In this document: positions 6,800 through 13,761 of the stretch, piece after piece | How positions within the stretch are numbered: position 1 is the first letter of the stretch | How the letters are laid out: the number at the start of each line of letters is the position of its first letter | DNA from: an uncultured Lachnospiraceae bacterium | GTDB lineage: Bacteria > Bacillota > Clostridia > Lachnospirales > Lachnospiraceae | Reading direction: 5' to 3' | DNA length: 14,739 nucleotides | Assembly (NCBI GenBank): GCA_910584695.1 | Contig: CAJUBR010000068.1 | Span: 1-14,739 of the forward strand | Translations under genes and position numbers: made by a program | The notes under the pieces: model-generated | Told to the model about the DNA's origin: nothing | What the model saw: only the letters and a program-made list of their open reading frames with translations | Databases searched by the model: none

Positions 6800-8547
6800 T
6801 ATTCCACTGATAAAATATAGTAATAAATTGGCTGTCCACCATAATTAAGCTCTACATCACAACTGTCATAAGTATCTTCTACATATTCTGCAAATTCTTT
6901 TGCATCTTCCTCTTTCACATCGGCACCATAATAAATACTGATTAATTCGGCATCCTCATCCACCATCTGTGCCAAAAGTTCCTTAGCAGATGTAAGCAGA
7001 TCTGTTGACACTGCTTTAATTCCTTCGTCATCAATCCCCATGATGTCTCCTGCATTGATTTCTTTTCCGTCAATACTGGTATCTCTTACTGCATAGGTAA
7101 CTTGCCCGGTCTTTACATTTGTCATTTCTTCTTCCATGGCTGCCAGATTATCCTTACTGGATTTTGCCGAATCAAAACCAATTAATGCCGCAACTCCCTG
7201 CGGAGCCGTCTTAGAAGGAACCACGACAATCTCTTTATCTTCTGTCAGAGACTGTGCCTGATTTGCAGCAAGGATAATATTCTTATTATTCGGAAGGATA
7301 TAGACCGTATTTGCATTGACTTTATTAATGGCATTTAACATATCCTCTGTACTTGGATTCATGGTCTGACCACCTTCAATCAGATAATCTACACCAAGGT
7401 CTCTGAAAATATCATTCATTCCCTCTCCGACAGACACCGAAATAAAACCATACTCCTTACGTTTACCGGATACCGGTTCCTTTGTATCTGCTTTTTTCTC
7501 ATCTTCCCTTTCCTGTGCTTGAATGGCAGCCATTTTCTCTGCCTCCATAATCACCTTTTCTCTGTGTTCCTCACGCATATTGTCTACTTTCATACTTGTT
7601 AAAGAACCATAGGTAAGACCTCTTTCAAAAGCAAGACCGGGATGATTGGTATGCACATGCACTTTTACGATTTCATCATCCGATACGACAACCAAAGAAT
7701 CTCCTATTGACTCTAAATAAGACTGAAATTCCTGTTCGATTTCTTTGTTATACTCCTTCTCGATCATAATAATAAATTCCGTACAATATCCGTATTTGAT
7801 ATGAGAAGTATCAATTTCCTTGCGGTCAATGCCCACAGAATTTGTAAGCTTCAGTCCGGAAGCATCCGGAGCGGTCCTGTTTTCCACCGAACCGGTATCA
7901 AACCCATTGGAAAAATCATAGGTTACTTTACCAGTAAGTGCATCAAATGCCCCTTCCAAAATGGTCATAAGACCTTCCCCACCGGAATCCACAACACCTG
8001 CTTCTTTTAACACCGGTAACATTTCCGGTGTCTGATTTAGAACTTCCCTTCCATAAGCCAACACATCGGCTGAAAATTCCAAAAGATTTTTATTGCTTCT
8101 GCTCAGTTCCGTGGCTTTATCTGCCAGTCCCTTTGCCACAGTTAGAATCGTACCTTCCTTCGGCTTCATAACCGCCTTATACGCAGTTGCAACTGCACGG
8201 TTAAAAGCTGCTGCAATATCTTCAATCACAACTGCTTCTTTATTTTCCAGTTCCTTGCAAAATCCCCTAATCAACTGGGATAAAATCACACCTGAATTTC
8301 CCCTTGCTCCACGCAGGGAACCAGTGGACATCGCCTTTGTTACATTCGCAAAAGTAGGTTCTTTAATATTTGCCACTTCCTTTGCAGCGGCAGTGATGGT
8401 AAGGGTCATATTCGTTCCTGTATCACCATCCGGAACTGGAAAAACATTTAATTCATTAATATAATCTTTCTTTTCTTCAATTCTCTTTGCACCTGCTAAA
8501 AATCCATATTGCAGGCTCTCTGCCTTGACATTCATACTCTGACTCAT
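6799..8547 (-). CDS. fakA: fatty acid kinase catalytic subunit FakA (DAK2 / DhaL-type, YloV)
   Basis: The 582-aa protein phosphorylates fatty acids held by FakB, giving acyl-phosphate for phospholipid synthesis. The N-terminal DhaL-like kinase domain (about 10-205) carries NVFPVPDGDTGTNM (34-47, metal-binding aspartates), GSLRGARGNSGVILSQ (76-91) and VDSGGEGL (186-193). The middle domain has YGYCTEF (252-258) and VKVHVHTNHPG (294-304). The C-terminal domain (about 368-582) begins FISVSVGEGMNDIF and is the usual FakA C-terminal fold. A Lys/Glu-rich linker lies at about 328-365. It is a little longer than Bacillus YloV (about 553 aa as I recall). AGGAGG lies 4 nt before the ATG. It follows asp23 by 8 bp and overlaps recG. 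No fakB gene lies in the window. Confidence 0.93.
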   Translation of the reverse strand: MSQSMNVKAESLQYGFLAGAKRIEEKKDYINELNVFPVPDGDTGTNMTLTITAAAKEVANIKEPTFANVTKAMSTGSLRGARGNSGVILSQLIRGFCKELENKEAVVIEDIAAAFNRAVATAYKAVMKPKEGTILTVAKGLADKATELSRSNKNLLEFSADVLAYGREVLNQTPEMLPVLKEAGVVDSGGEGLMTILEGAFDALTGKVTYDFSNGFDTGSVENRTAPDASGLKLTNSVGIDRKEIDTSHIKYGYCTEFIIMIEKEYNKEIEQEFQSYLESIGDSLVVVSDDEIVKVHVHTNHPGLAFERGLTYGSLTSMKVDNMREEHREKVIMEAEKMAAIQAQEREDEKKADTKEPVSGKRKEYGFISVSVGEGMNDIFRDLGVDYLIEGGQTMNPSTEDMLNAINKVNANTVYILPNNKNIILAANQAQSLTEDKEIVVVPSKTAPQGVAALIGFDSAKSSKDNLAAMEEEMTNVKTGQVTYAVRDTSIDGKEINAGDIMGIDDEGIKAVSTDLLTSAKELLAQMVDEDAELISIYYGADVKEEDAKEFAEYVEDTYDSCDVELNYGGQPIYYYILSVE

Positions 8548-8555
8548 ATATCCTC

Positions 8556-8915
8556 CTAATCAATTACACGTACACCTTCAACAAAAACGTTAATATTTTC
8601 AACCTGCATACCTGTAAATTCTTCCACTTTATAGCGAACCGTTGACATTAAATTCTCTGCAACAGTGGAAATACTCACTCCATAAGCCACAATGATATGA
8701 AAATCAATTGCAATGGCATTATTTTCAGCAACTGTAACATTTACACCCTTTGAAATACTGTCACCACGAAGCAGCTTCACCAGACCATCTTTCATACTGA
8801 TAGTTGCCATTCCCACAATACCAAAACATTCTATCGCCGAAAGACCCGCATACTGTGCAATGACTTCACTTTCAATTACAACATCCCCATTCGGGGTTTC
8901 TAATTCAATCTTCAT
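8556..8915 (-). CDS. yloU: Asp23/Gls24 family envelope-associated protein (YloU)
   Basis: The 119-aa protein is an Asp23/Gls24-family (DUF322) member. The family is small, cytoplasmic or membrane-associated, and linked to cell-envelope stress; the exact role of YloU is unknown. Family features seen are the start 'ETPNGDVVIESEVIAQYAGLS', split here as NGDVVIESEVIAQYAG (about residues 9-24), GIVGM (33-37), and the repeated V-x-V-x-V strands VNVTVAENNAIAIDFHIIVAYG (58-79), ending in VNVFVEGV-like INVFVEGVRV (108-117). GGAGGG lies 6 nt before the ATG. It is the first gene of asp23-fakA-recG, a Firmicute-wide order that also includes the divergent rpmB, and a sigma-A-like promoter lies upstream. 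Pairing with fakA suggests a link to membrane lipid state, which is inference. Confidence 0.92.
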   Translation of the reverse strand: MKIELETPNGDVVIESEVIAQYAGLSAIECFGIVGMATISMKDGLVKLLRGDSISKGVNVTVAENNAIAIDFHIIVAYGVSISTVAENLMSTVRYKVEEFTGMQVENINVFVEGVRVID

Positions 8916-8953
8916 ATATATCCCTCCAGTTAGAAAAATTATATTTTTTATAC

Positions 8954-8982
8954 ATCATACCATTCTCCTCCCACTTAAACAA
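8954..8982 (-). promoter_or_regulatory. sigma-A-like promoter for asp23-fakA-recG
   Basis: On the - strand TTGTTT (complement of 8977-8982), 17 bp spacer, TATGAT (complement of 8954-8959). The transcript should start near 8947, leaving a leader of about 30 nt before the asp23 ATG. Both hexamers are close to consensus and the spacing is ideal. Confidence 0.65.
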
Positions 8983-9027
8983 GTTTTTTCTTTCATTATT
9001 AAAACTTGTCTGATAATCAAAACTTAT
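8979..9027. promoter_or_regulatory. inverted repeat and FabT-like box between the divergent promoters
   Basis: ACAAGTTTT (8979-8987) and AAAACTTGT (9001-9009) are a perfect 9-bp inverted repeat, the left arm overlapping the asp23 -35 element. A third near-copy, AAAACTTAT, follows at 9019-9027, 18 bp after the second. Between the last two lies TCTGATAATCAAA (9009-9021), which on the - strand reads TTTGATTATCAGA, one base from the palindrome TTTGATTATCAAA at the core of the FabT operator as I remember it. No regulator gene is in the window, so this is a candidate only. Confidence 0.35.
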
Positions 9028-9046
9028 AAAATTTTTAAATTAGTGC

Positions 9047-9075
9047 TTGCATTCTGATAATAGTTCTGTTAAAAT
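9047..9075 (+). promoter_or_regulatory. sigma-A-like promoter for rpmB
   Basis: TTGCAT (9047-9052), 17 bp spacer, TAAAAT (9070-9075). The transcript should start near 9082, giving a leader of about 40 nt that holds the strong ribosome binding site. Confidence 0.7.
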
Positions 9076-9122
9076 TGACGTGTTGCAAACCGATAGGTTA
9101 ATATATTCAAGGAGGTGCAGTC

Positions 9123-9308
9123 ATGGCAAAGTGTTCAGTATGTGATAAAGCTGCTCATTTTGGAATCAAGGTGAGCCATTCTCATAGAAGATCTAACAAA
9201 ATGTGGAAATCAAACATTAAGAAGGTGAAAGCAAATGTTAACGGCACACCAAAAAGAATTTATGTTTGTACTTCATGCTTAAGATCTGGTAAAGTAGAGA
9301 GAGCTTAA
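9123..9308 (+). CDS. rpmB: 50S ribosomal protein L28, zinc-binding (four-cysteine) form
   Basis: The 61-aa protein is L28 of the large ribosomal subunit. It has the family pattern MAKCSVCDKAAHFGIKVSHS, the HRRSNKMWKSNIKKV segment (residues 21-35) that contacts rRNA, and the C-terminal SGKVERA. Two CxxC pairs, CSVC (4-7) and CTSC (49-52), mark the zinc-binding form; some Firmicutes, including the main Bacillus copy, lack part of these cysteines. AAGGAGG lies 7 nt before the ATG. It is a single-gene unit with its own promoter and terminator, divergent from asp23 as in Bacillus. Confidence 0.98.
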   Translation: MAKCSVCDKAAHFGIKVSHSHRRSNKMWKSNIKKVKANVNGTPKRIYVCTSCLRSGKVERA

Positions 9309-9315
9309 TGGAAAG

Positions 9316-9344
9316 AAAGAGGACCCAAAGGGTTCTCTTTTTTT
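9316..9344. terminator. terminator of rpmB, probably bidirectional
   Basis: AAAGAGGACCC (9316-9326) pairs with GGGTTCTCTTT (9330-9340), 11 bp with one G-U pair and a AAA loop, followed by TTTT on the + strand. On the - strand the stem runs into TTCTTTCC, so it may also end the transcript of the small membrane protein gene, whose stop is 25 bp before it. Confidence 0.85.
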
Positions 9345-9368
9345 ATACAAACGATAACCAAAATATTA

Positions 9369-9506
9369 CTAACATCTGCAAAACAATATATATGCAATCA
9401 CAAGTCCCATTACCACTACAAAAAAATTCCAGAATCCTTCCAAAATGAAATCTACAATCATGCCTACGCTAAACCAAAAGAAAGCAAAACCCCATACCCG
9501 TTTCAT
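9369..9506 (-). CDS. 45-aa hydrophobic membrane peptide
   Basis: This short frame reads MKRVWGFAFFWFSVGMIVDF... and ends ...ILFCRC. GGAGG lies 4 nt before the ATG, the same spacing as at fakA, which is the main reason to call it real. The peptide is strongly hydrophobic. It has a positive N-terminus (K2, R3) and two hydrophobic stretches (about 5-21 and 25-42) separated by an acidic DxxxE turn, fitting a two-helix hairpin in the membrane with no signal cleavage site. It lies 109 bp after gerW on the same strand and ends just before the rpmB terminator. I do not recognise a family and give no function. The rest of the 9309-9615 spacer holds only the terminator and AT-rich DNA in which I see nothing certain. 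Confidence 0.6.
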   Translation of the reverse strand: MKRVWGFAFFWFSVGMIVDFILEGFWNFFVVVMGLVIAYILFCRC

Positions 9507-9615
9507 ATATCCTCCATCCGATTCCTGTATCTGCTATAAAACAATATATTCCGGTTTTGCTTCCTTTGTGACTGTTTTTTGAATATTTTTATTCTTCGGT
9601 TACTTTTTCCTGCTT

Positions 9616-10008
9616 TTATGCGTCCTCATTAAGAAGATCTGATACGGCCTCATCTACTTCGGCAGAACTTCCATTCTCTCCCTTTTTCTGAAAACGGTCG
9701 ATCAAATCCGGAACCATATCCAGTACCTTTGTTACCGTATCCTGATTTTTCACATTTACAAGACGAATCTGTCCACCCTGAATTACCAATACTGCACTTG
9801 CTGTCATCTTTCCGCCCATTGCACCTGCACCGTTATTTTTTTGTCCGTCCGCAAAGGCTCCTGCCCCTACTCCAAAGCTCACGTCTACCAATGGTAAAAT
9901 AATCGTATCGCCAATCTTTGTAGGCTCTCCTACAACCGTTTTAGTTGTTAAAAATTTGTCCATTCCCTGAAATAAAGAACTCACTGTTGAATTAAAATCA
10001 TTTGCCAC
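9616..10008 (-). CDS. gerW: GerW (YtfJ) family spore protein
   Basis: The 130-aa protein belongs to the GerW/YtfJ sporulation family. In Bacillus, GerW is needed for normal germination with some germinants; its biochemical role is unknown. Family marks: TKTVVGEPTKIGDTIILPLV (residues 22-41), followed by DVSFGVGAGAFADG (42-55) and the glycine-rich GAGAMGGKMTASAVLVI (60-76), and the VPDLIDRF near the C-terminus. The C-terminal 20 residues are acidic. The start is GTG, chosen because AGGAGGG lies 7 nt upstream and the family begins here. The stop of the DUF2953 gene overlaps this ribosome binding site, so they are probably coupled. The pair DUF2953-gerW matches ytfI-ytfJ in Bacillus. Confidence 0.93.
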   Translation of the reverse strand: MANDFNSTVSSLFQGMDKFLTTKTVVGEPTKIGDTIILPLVDVSFGVGAGAFADGQKNNGAGAMGGKMTASAVLVIQGGQIRLVNVKNQDTVTKVLDMVPDLIDRFQKKGENGSSAEVDEAVSDLLNEDA

Positions 10009-10020
10009 TTTTTTGCCCTC

Positions 10021-10938
10021 CTATGCTTCTAATATAGTTTGCACTTTCTTTGTTACTTTTATAAGATTTTTATTTAGTATGACCTTAAATGCCAGTTTTA
10101 CAATGGAAAAAAGAAAGATTTTCCCCTTTCCTTTCAGTGTACCATCCAAACAGCTTTTTGTAAAATCCGGATCAATCGTAAGAAATCCCTGATATAATGG
10201 TAGGAGCATTGCAGCTATGCCAAGGATCTGTCCGGTTACCGCCGGGTCCTCCATGCCGAAATGAACAAAACCTTCCAACTTATCTGGTTTTATAATACGA
10301 AAAATTCTTTTCAAATAGGATTTTATGTCTTTTTTTGCCAGTTCAAACCTTTTGGAATGATACACCTTTAATAAATCCTCTTTTTTCTTTCCTATCTCTT
10401 TTATCTTCTTTAAAAAAAGATTCCATTTTTCTTTCCATCTCTTTAGAATACGTCGGAATTTATCAAAAACAGAAATGTTCTTTTTTCTCTCTTTTTTCGT
10501 TTCTTCCTTTTCTTCTTTTTTTTCCGTATCTTTTTTTATAAACGCTTCTCCTAATAGTTCCCCTTGTAATTTATCCTCTGCTTCGTCCGGTTCCTTTCTT
10601 ACCGTTTCATCTTGAAAATCCTCTTCTTTTGTTTCCAAATCATCTTCAAAAGAAAAAAATTTTCTTCCAATCCATGAAATCTTTTTATCGGTATTGGTCA
10701 TTACAATACCACCAAACAATTTCACAATATATTCCAGCCGATTATTTCGTATACAGACAGAAGCCTTAAACATTACTGGTGCCCACCTGACATCCGCTTC
10801 ACCATCTAACATACCCTGATAATTCCCCTCAAACTGGTAACGGATGGGAACAAGTAATGCCAGACCCAATATGAAAATAAGTAAACCTATGATGATCAGA
10901 AGTATGATTCCGATTATCTTCAATATTGATAGTATCAT
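10021..10938 (-). CDS. DUF2953 membrane-anchored protein (YtfI-like)
   Basis: The 305-aa protein has one N-terminal membrane helix (about 4-31, nearly all Ile, Leu and Gly) followed by VPIRYQFEGNY, typical of DUF2953/YtfI proteins. The middle (about 100-190) is very rich in Lys and Glu and is probably helical or disordered. The C-terminal part has KPDKLEGFVHFGMEDPAVTG (about 214-233), a conserved block of the family, then a basic end. No enzyme motif is seen; the function is unknown. YtfI is next to ytfJ (gerW) in Bacillus, and the same order here supports the call and suggests a shared role in spores. The ATG overlaps the stop of the upstream gene by 4 bp (ATGA), and AAGGAGA precedes it. Confidence 0.85.
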   Translation of the reverse strand: MILSILKIIGIILLIIIGLLIFILGLALLVPIRYQFEGNYQGMLDGEADVRWAPVMFKASVCIRNNRLEYIVKLFGGIVMTNTDKKISWIGRKFFSFEDDLETKEEDFQDETVRKEPDEAEDKLQGELLGEAFIKKDTEKKEEKEETKKERKKNISVFDKFRRILKRWKEKWNLFLKKIKEIGKKKEDLLKVYHSKRFELAKKDIKSYLKRIFRIIKPDKLEGFVHFGMEDPAVTGQILGIAAMLLPLYQGFLTIDPDFTKSCLDGTLKGKGKIFLFSIVKLAFKVILNKNLIKVTKKVQTILEA

Positions 10939-11261
10939 CCGCTCTCCTTGAAAAACTTGTCCACCGGTATTTTGTTTCCCTGCAGACCAATTTCTGTTAC
11001 AATCCTTTGAATCATTTCAAAGGCCTCTTCTTTACTGCCTGCAAGACCAACTACAATTAACTCTTTCTTCATCTTTCGATAAAAATTCTGCAGCAGTTCC
11101 GGATACCAGTATACCTCTAATATCCCCTGATTTCCGATTGGTAATGTAATTAAATATAAATTGAGCTTTGGAAACCCCTTTTTTATCTTTTTTTTGATAG
11201 AAGCAATCTTTTTATCAGATATATCATCTATATATAGTTTTTCATGAAATCTGATATTCAT
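10935..11261 (-). CDS. uncharacterised 108-aa protein
   Basis: I do not recognise this protein. It is small and basic with no membrane helix or signal peptide. The N-terminal third carries a lysine-rich helix (DKKIASIKKKIKKGFPKL, about 16-33). This is followed by alternating strands (LYLITLPIG, LEVYWYP) and a helix pattern KKELIVVGLAGSKEEAFEMI near 65-84. The pattern suggests a small alpha/beta domain. A GGTGA-type ribosome binding site lies 4 nt before the ATG. The stop overlaps the DUF2953 start by 4 bp, so the two proteins are likely made in fixed ratio. Between an uncharacterised 472-aa gene and the ytfI-gerW pair, it may belong to a spore or envelope function, but nothing in the sequence shows this. 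Confidence 0.75.
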   Translation of the reverse strand: MNIRFHEKLYIDDISDKKIASIKKKIKKGFPKLNLYLITLPIGNQGILEVYWYPELLQNFYRKMKKELIVVGLAGSKEEAFEMIQRIVTEIGLQGNKIPVDKFFKESG

Positions 11262-11275
11262 TCCATCACCCTGTC

Positions 11276-12694
11276 CTAAATCTCCTGTTCCTCTTCCATC
11301 ATTTCTTCTAAAATCTTAGCACATGCCATCAATTCACTGCTGTTACCGCAATGATTCAGACTATATTCAATATAATCTTTAATCTCCTGCTGAGAATTAA
11401 AAAGTACCGGCATATTCGAAAACATTGCTGCCATAACCGCCCGGTTTATCTCTTTCGAATGCTTATCGAAAAAACCATTTAACAAAGCGACTAATTCATC
11501 CCTTTGTGATGCAATGTATTCACCGTCTGCCATTTCCGGCTGTACTTCCTCTTTCTTCAGATCAATAAATAAGCTGTTGGATAACAATTTTGAAATCAGA
11601 CAAAGATTGTTAAAAATCTTATCCGCCATAAGCCATGAAATCGTATCCCCATGCTCTGCCATAACATCCTGCAAAATACTTTCGTATTGCATGATCTCTT
11701 CTCCAAGTACTTCCTGCCTGCCCTCGATTGTCACAAATCCTTCATCGACTGCTGCCGGAATTTCTCCCGATGATAAAAAGGCGTCATGAAGTCCTCCTAA
11801 CATGGAAATACAAGACTTTGTACTTTTCTCTTCATTTTTTTCGTAAGGTAGTGCCAATAAAGCAGCATAGAAATCATTTATTATTTCTGTTACCAGCAGA
11901 TAACGGCTTACCTGTTCTGTCAAATAACTGACTGTCGCAGAAAACTGTTCTATTAATGCCTGATATCCGGCTAAATCCAACGTTTTATAATCTGTATGTT
12001 CCATAACCTGGATTACCTTCACAATTTCAGGGTATGCCTCATAATATCCGTCAGACAGTTCTAACAACGCATTCGATTTCAACATAGCCACAAAATCCTC
12101 TACCGCTGTTTTATCGGAACCGTTATATATATTTAACGTATCCGTCAAATATTCAAAGAAACGGCTTTTTGTCATCCTGACTGGCAATTGTCCGGTTACC
12201 GTCTGAATCTTACTATTTACCACCATTTTATCGTTATCCCGAAATAGATACTGGAAAATCCTGACCGCCAGTTCTTCCTCTTTTACCGGATAAGTTTCTT
12301 TTGTGATTCCATACTCAATGCGGTTTAGTACATATTCATAAATCTGCAAAGTGTCCGTATAAGAAGTAAGAATGGTCATTCTGCTAGTCATTTCATCCCG
12401 AAGATGGTCAATCCTTTTTATAACCTCTGCGGTGTCTTCTCTTTGTTCCCCTTCCAGTAATGTTTCAAACAGCATAGTATGTACCTCGTCTAACACACCG
12501 GAGAGAAAATCATCAAATGCCACACCATTTAAATCATTCTGGATTTCTTTCATCGTATAATAATTAAGCACGAAATGAATCAAACTATATTCATATACTG
12601 CATTCATATAGGAATTGGCATAAGCCGGAAGATTGAACTCCAGATTCTTATGCTGCATAATATCCTTTATTCTTTTTCTGTCTTCTTTTTTCAT
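11276..12694 (-). CDS. uncharacterised 472-aa acidic helical protein
   Basis: I do not recognise a family. The 472-aa product is soluble, acidic and almost wholly alpha-helical by composition, with many Leu/Ile/Tyr/Glu heptad-like stretches, for example near 90-130 and 245-290. No signal peptide, membrane helix, nucleotide-binding loop or metal motif is visible. Cysteines are few and not paired. It starts MKKEDRKRIKDIMQ and ends in an acidic tail, EEMMEEEQEI. The putative ribosome binding site AAAGGA is 11 nt before the ATG, rather far, and the start is only 21 bp after the stop of the rhomboid-like gene, so translation may depend on coupling. Possible roles as a scaffold or partner of the rhomboid-like membrane protein are guesses from position only. 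Confidence 0.8.
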   Translation of the reverse strand: MKKEDRKRIKDIMQHKNLEFNLPAYANSYMNAVYEYSLIHFVLNYYTMKEIQNDLNGVAFDDFLSGVLDEVHTMLFETLLEGEQREDTAEVIKRIDHLRDEMTSRMTILTSYTDTLQIYEYVLNRIEYGITKETYPVKEEELAVRIFQYLFRDNDKMVVNSKIQTVTGQLPVRMTKSRFFEYLTDTLNIYNGSDKTAVEDFVAMLKSNALLELSDGYYEAYPEIVKVIQVMEHTDYKTLDLAGYQALIEQFSATVSYLTEQVSRYLLVTEIINDFYAALLALPYEKNEEKSTKSCISMLGGLHDAFLSSGEIPAAVDEGFVTIEGRQEVLGEEIMQYESILQDVMAEHGDTISWLMADKIFNNLCLISKLLSNSLFIDLKKEEVQPEMADGEYIASQRDELVALLNGFFDKHSKEINRAVMAAMFSNMPVLFNSQQEIKDYIEYSLNHCGNSSELMACAKILEEMMEEEQEI

Positions 12695-12715
12695 CTAAAA
12701 TCATATCCTTTTCTC

Positions 12716-13576
12716 TTATTTCCTATGGGTATGCGTAAATAAATGATTTTGGCAATACTCATAATTCCCCTTACAACGAGAACAATAACGGAACTCTAAC
12801 TCCGGATTATCCTCTTCCGTCTGACCACAGACAGCACATTTATGTCGTGTAAGAATCTGCGTCTGACGTACCTCCTGATGATATCTTCTTTTCCTCTTTT
12901 TGTGGGCAGGACTTAACCTTGACTTCCCCTTCATTGCAAAATAGAACAAAATAAAATTAAATACAGACATGATAATCGTTACCATACCAGCATAATACCC
13001 CATCAGTCCATATTGCAAAACTGCTACAATTAAATATGCAATATCAATGTAACCCAGCCATTTTACACGAATCGGAATGACAAAATATAAAAGTACCTGC
13101 ATATCTGGAAACATAAAGGCATAGGCTAAAAACATACTCATACATAAATAATAAGTAGATGCACCATAAAGTCCATACTGGTAATAAAAGTTTAATAAAT
13201 CAGCCTGTCCTAACAATTTCATCACAAAATAAGTAAGCATCATACCGATATCCGTAAAAATAATACCGGAAAGAATATAAACCGTATAACGGAAATCTCC
13301 CCATGAATTCTCAAGCACACGTCCAACAGAAAAATAAAACATTAATGTAATGACAAGGAGAATGCTGACTCCTCCCGGTGGCATTACAACCCAAGTTATT
13401 AAACGGTAAATCTGTCCCTGCATAATTTTTTCCGGATTCATTGCAAGAAGTTCCAATGCACTGGCATCAAAGATTTCAATCAGATATCCAATTGCAAAGC
13501 CTGCTATTAAAATTACTGTTAAATTAGGAATTGCAAATTTTCCAAACTTTCGTTCTAATTTTGTCATAAAATCCAT
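12716..13576 (-). CDS. rhomboid-like membrane protein with C-terminal zinc ribbon, probably not a protease
   Basis: The 286-aa protein has six or so membrane segments (about 18-36, 70-86, 98-120, 140-156, 159-190, 192-215) and rhomboid/derlin-type signatures: GQIYRLITWVVMPP (54-67), LENSWGDFRY (88-97), and YGLYGAS (134-140) at the place of the active-site GxS. Serine 140 is therefore present. The second catalytic residue, a histidine in an AHxxG motif in the sixth helix, appears replaced by tyrosine (GYYAGM, 193-198), so a protease activity is doubtful. A basic linker (KKRKRRYH) leads to a cytosolic zinc-binding tail with CAVC (247-250), CSRC (265-268), C275, H278, H282 and H284. The start ATG has only a weak GGTG site; it follows a long structured leader. 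First gene of the apparent operon leading to gerW. Confidence 0.8.
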   Translation of the reverse strand: MDFMTKLERKFGKFAIPNLTVILIAGFAIGYLIEIFDASALELLAMNPEKIMQGQIYRLITWVVMPPGGVSILLVITLMFYFSVGRVLENSWGDFRYTVYILSGIIFTDIGMMLTYFVMKLLGQADLLNFYYQYGLYGASTYYLCMSMFLAYAFMFPDMQVLLYFVIPIRVKWLGYIDIAYLIVAVLQYGLMGYYAGMVTIIMSVFNFILFYFAMKGKSRLSPAHKKRKRRYHQEVRQTQILTRHKCAVCGQTEEDNPELEFRYCSRCKGNYEYCQNHLFTHTHRK

Positions 13577-13592
13577 AATTTACACCAAGCCT

Positions 13593-13692
13593 GTCAAACA
13601 CAAACCCCTTTGTATTTGATGGGCGCAAACACAAAGGGTGAAAGATGTGTGTTTGCATATTATCCCTTTCCATTATTTTTCTTTCACCCTTT
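13593..13692 (-). promoter_or_regulatory. structured leader with competing hairpins before the rhomboid-like gene
   Basis: On the - strand, in order of transcription: A, AAAGGGTGAAAG (13692-13681), pairs perfectly with A' (13644-13633). B, GCAAACACA (13656-13648), pairs perfectly with B' (13633-13625). C (13638-13626), overlapping A' and B', pairs 12 of 13 with C' CAAATACAAAGGG (13618-13606). Stems A-A' and C-C' are each followed by TTTGTGTTTG, a T-rich stretch. It can be read as tandem terminators of the LysM gene, which stops at 13762, or as an attenuator of the rhomboid operon. No known riboswitch class is recognised. Confidence 0.45.
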
Positions 13693-13761
13693 CTTCATCC
13701 TTATTTTATATCTATAGATGCTTATTACATACTTAAATATACTTATATGATTGGTATCAAC

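Noticed and set aside
8093..8464. 123-codon open frame on the + strand inside fakA
   Set aside because: Antisense to the conserved DhaL domain of fakA; composition of a shadow frame.
9507..9615. Sigma-E-like promoter before the 45-aa gene (GAATATA ... GATACAGG)
   Set aside because: Only part of the consensus fits and the spacing is 13 bp rather than 14-15, so I do not call it.
13593..13692. H-type pseudoknot made of stems A-A' and B-B' in the leader
   Set aside because: The order of arms is right, but the 3-nt link between B and A' would have to span a 12-bp helix, which is too short. The stems are better read as alternatives.
13577..13761. Known riboswitch before the rhomboid-like gene
   Set aside because: I looked for c-di-GMP, TPP, SAM, purine and T-box signatures and saw none; only inverted repeats are present.
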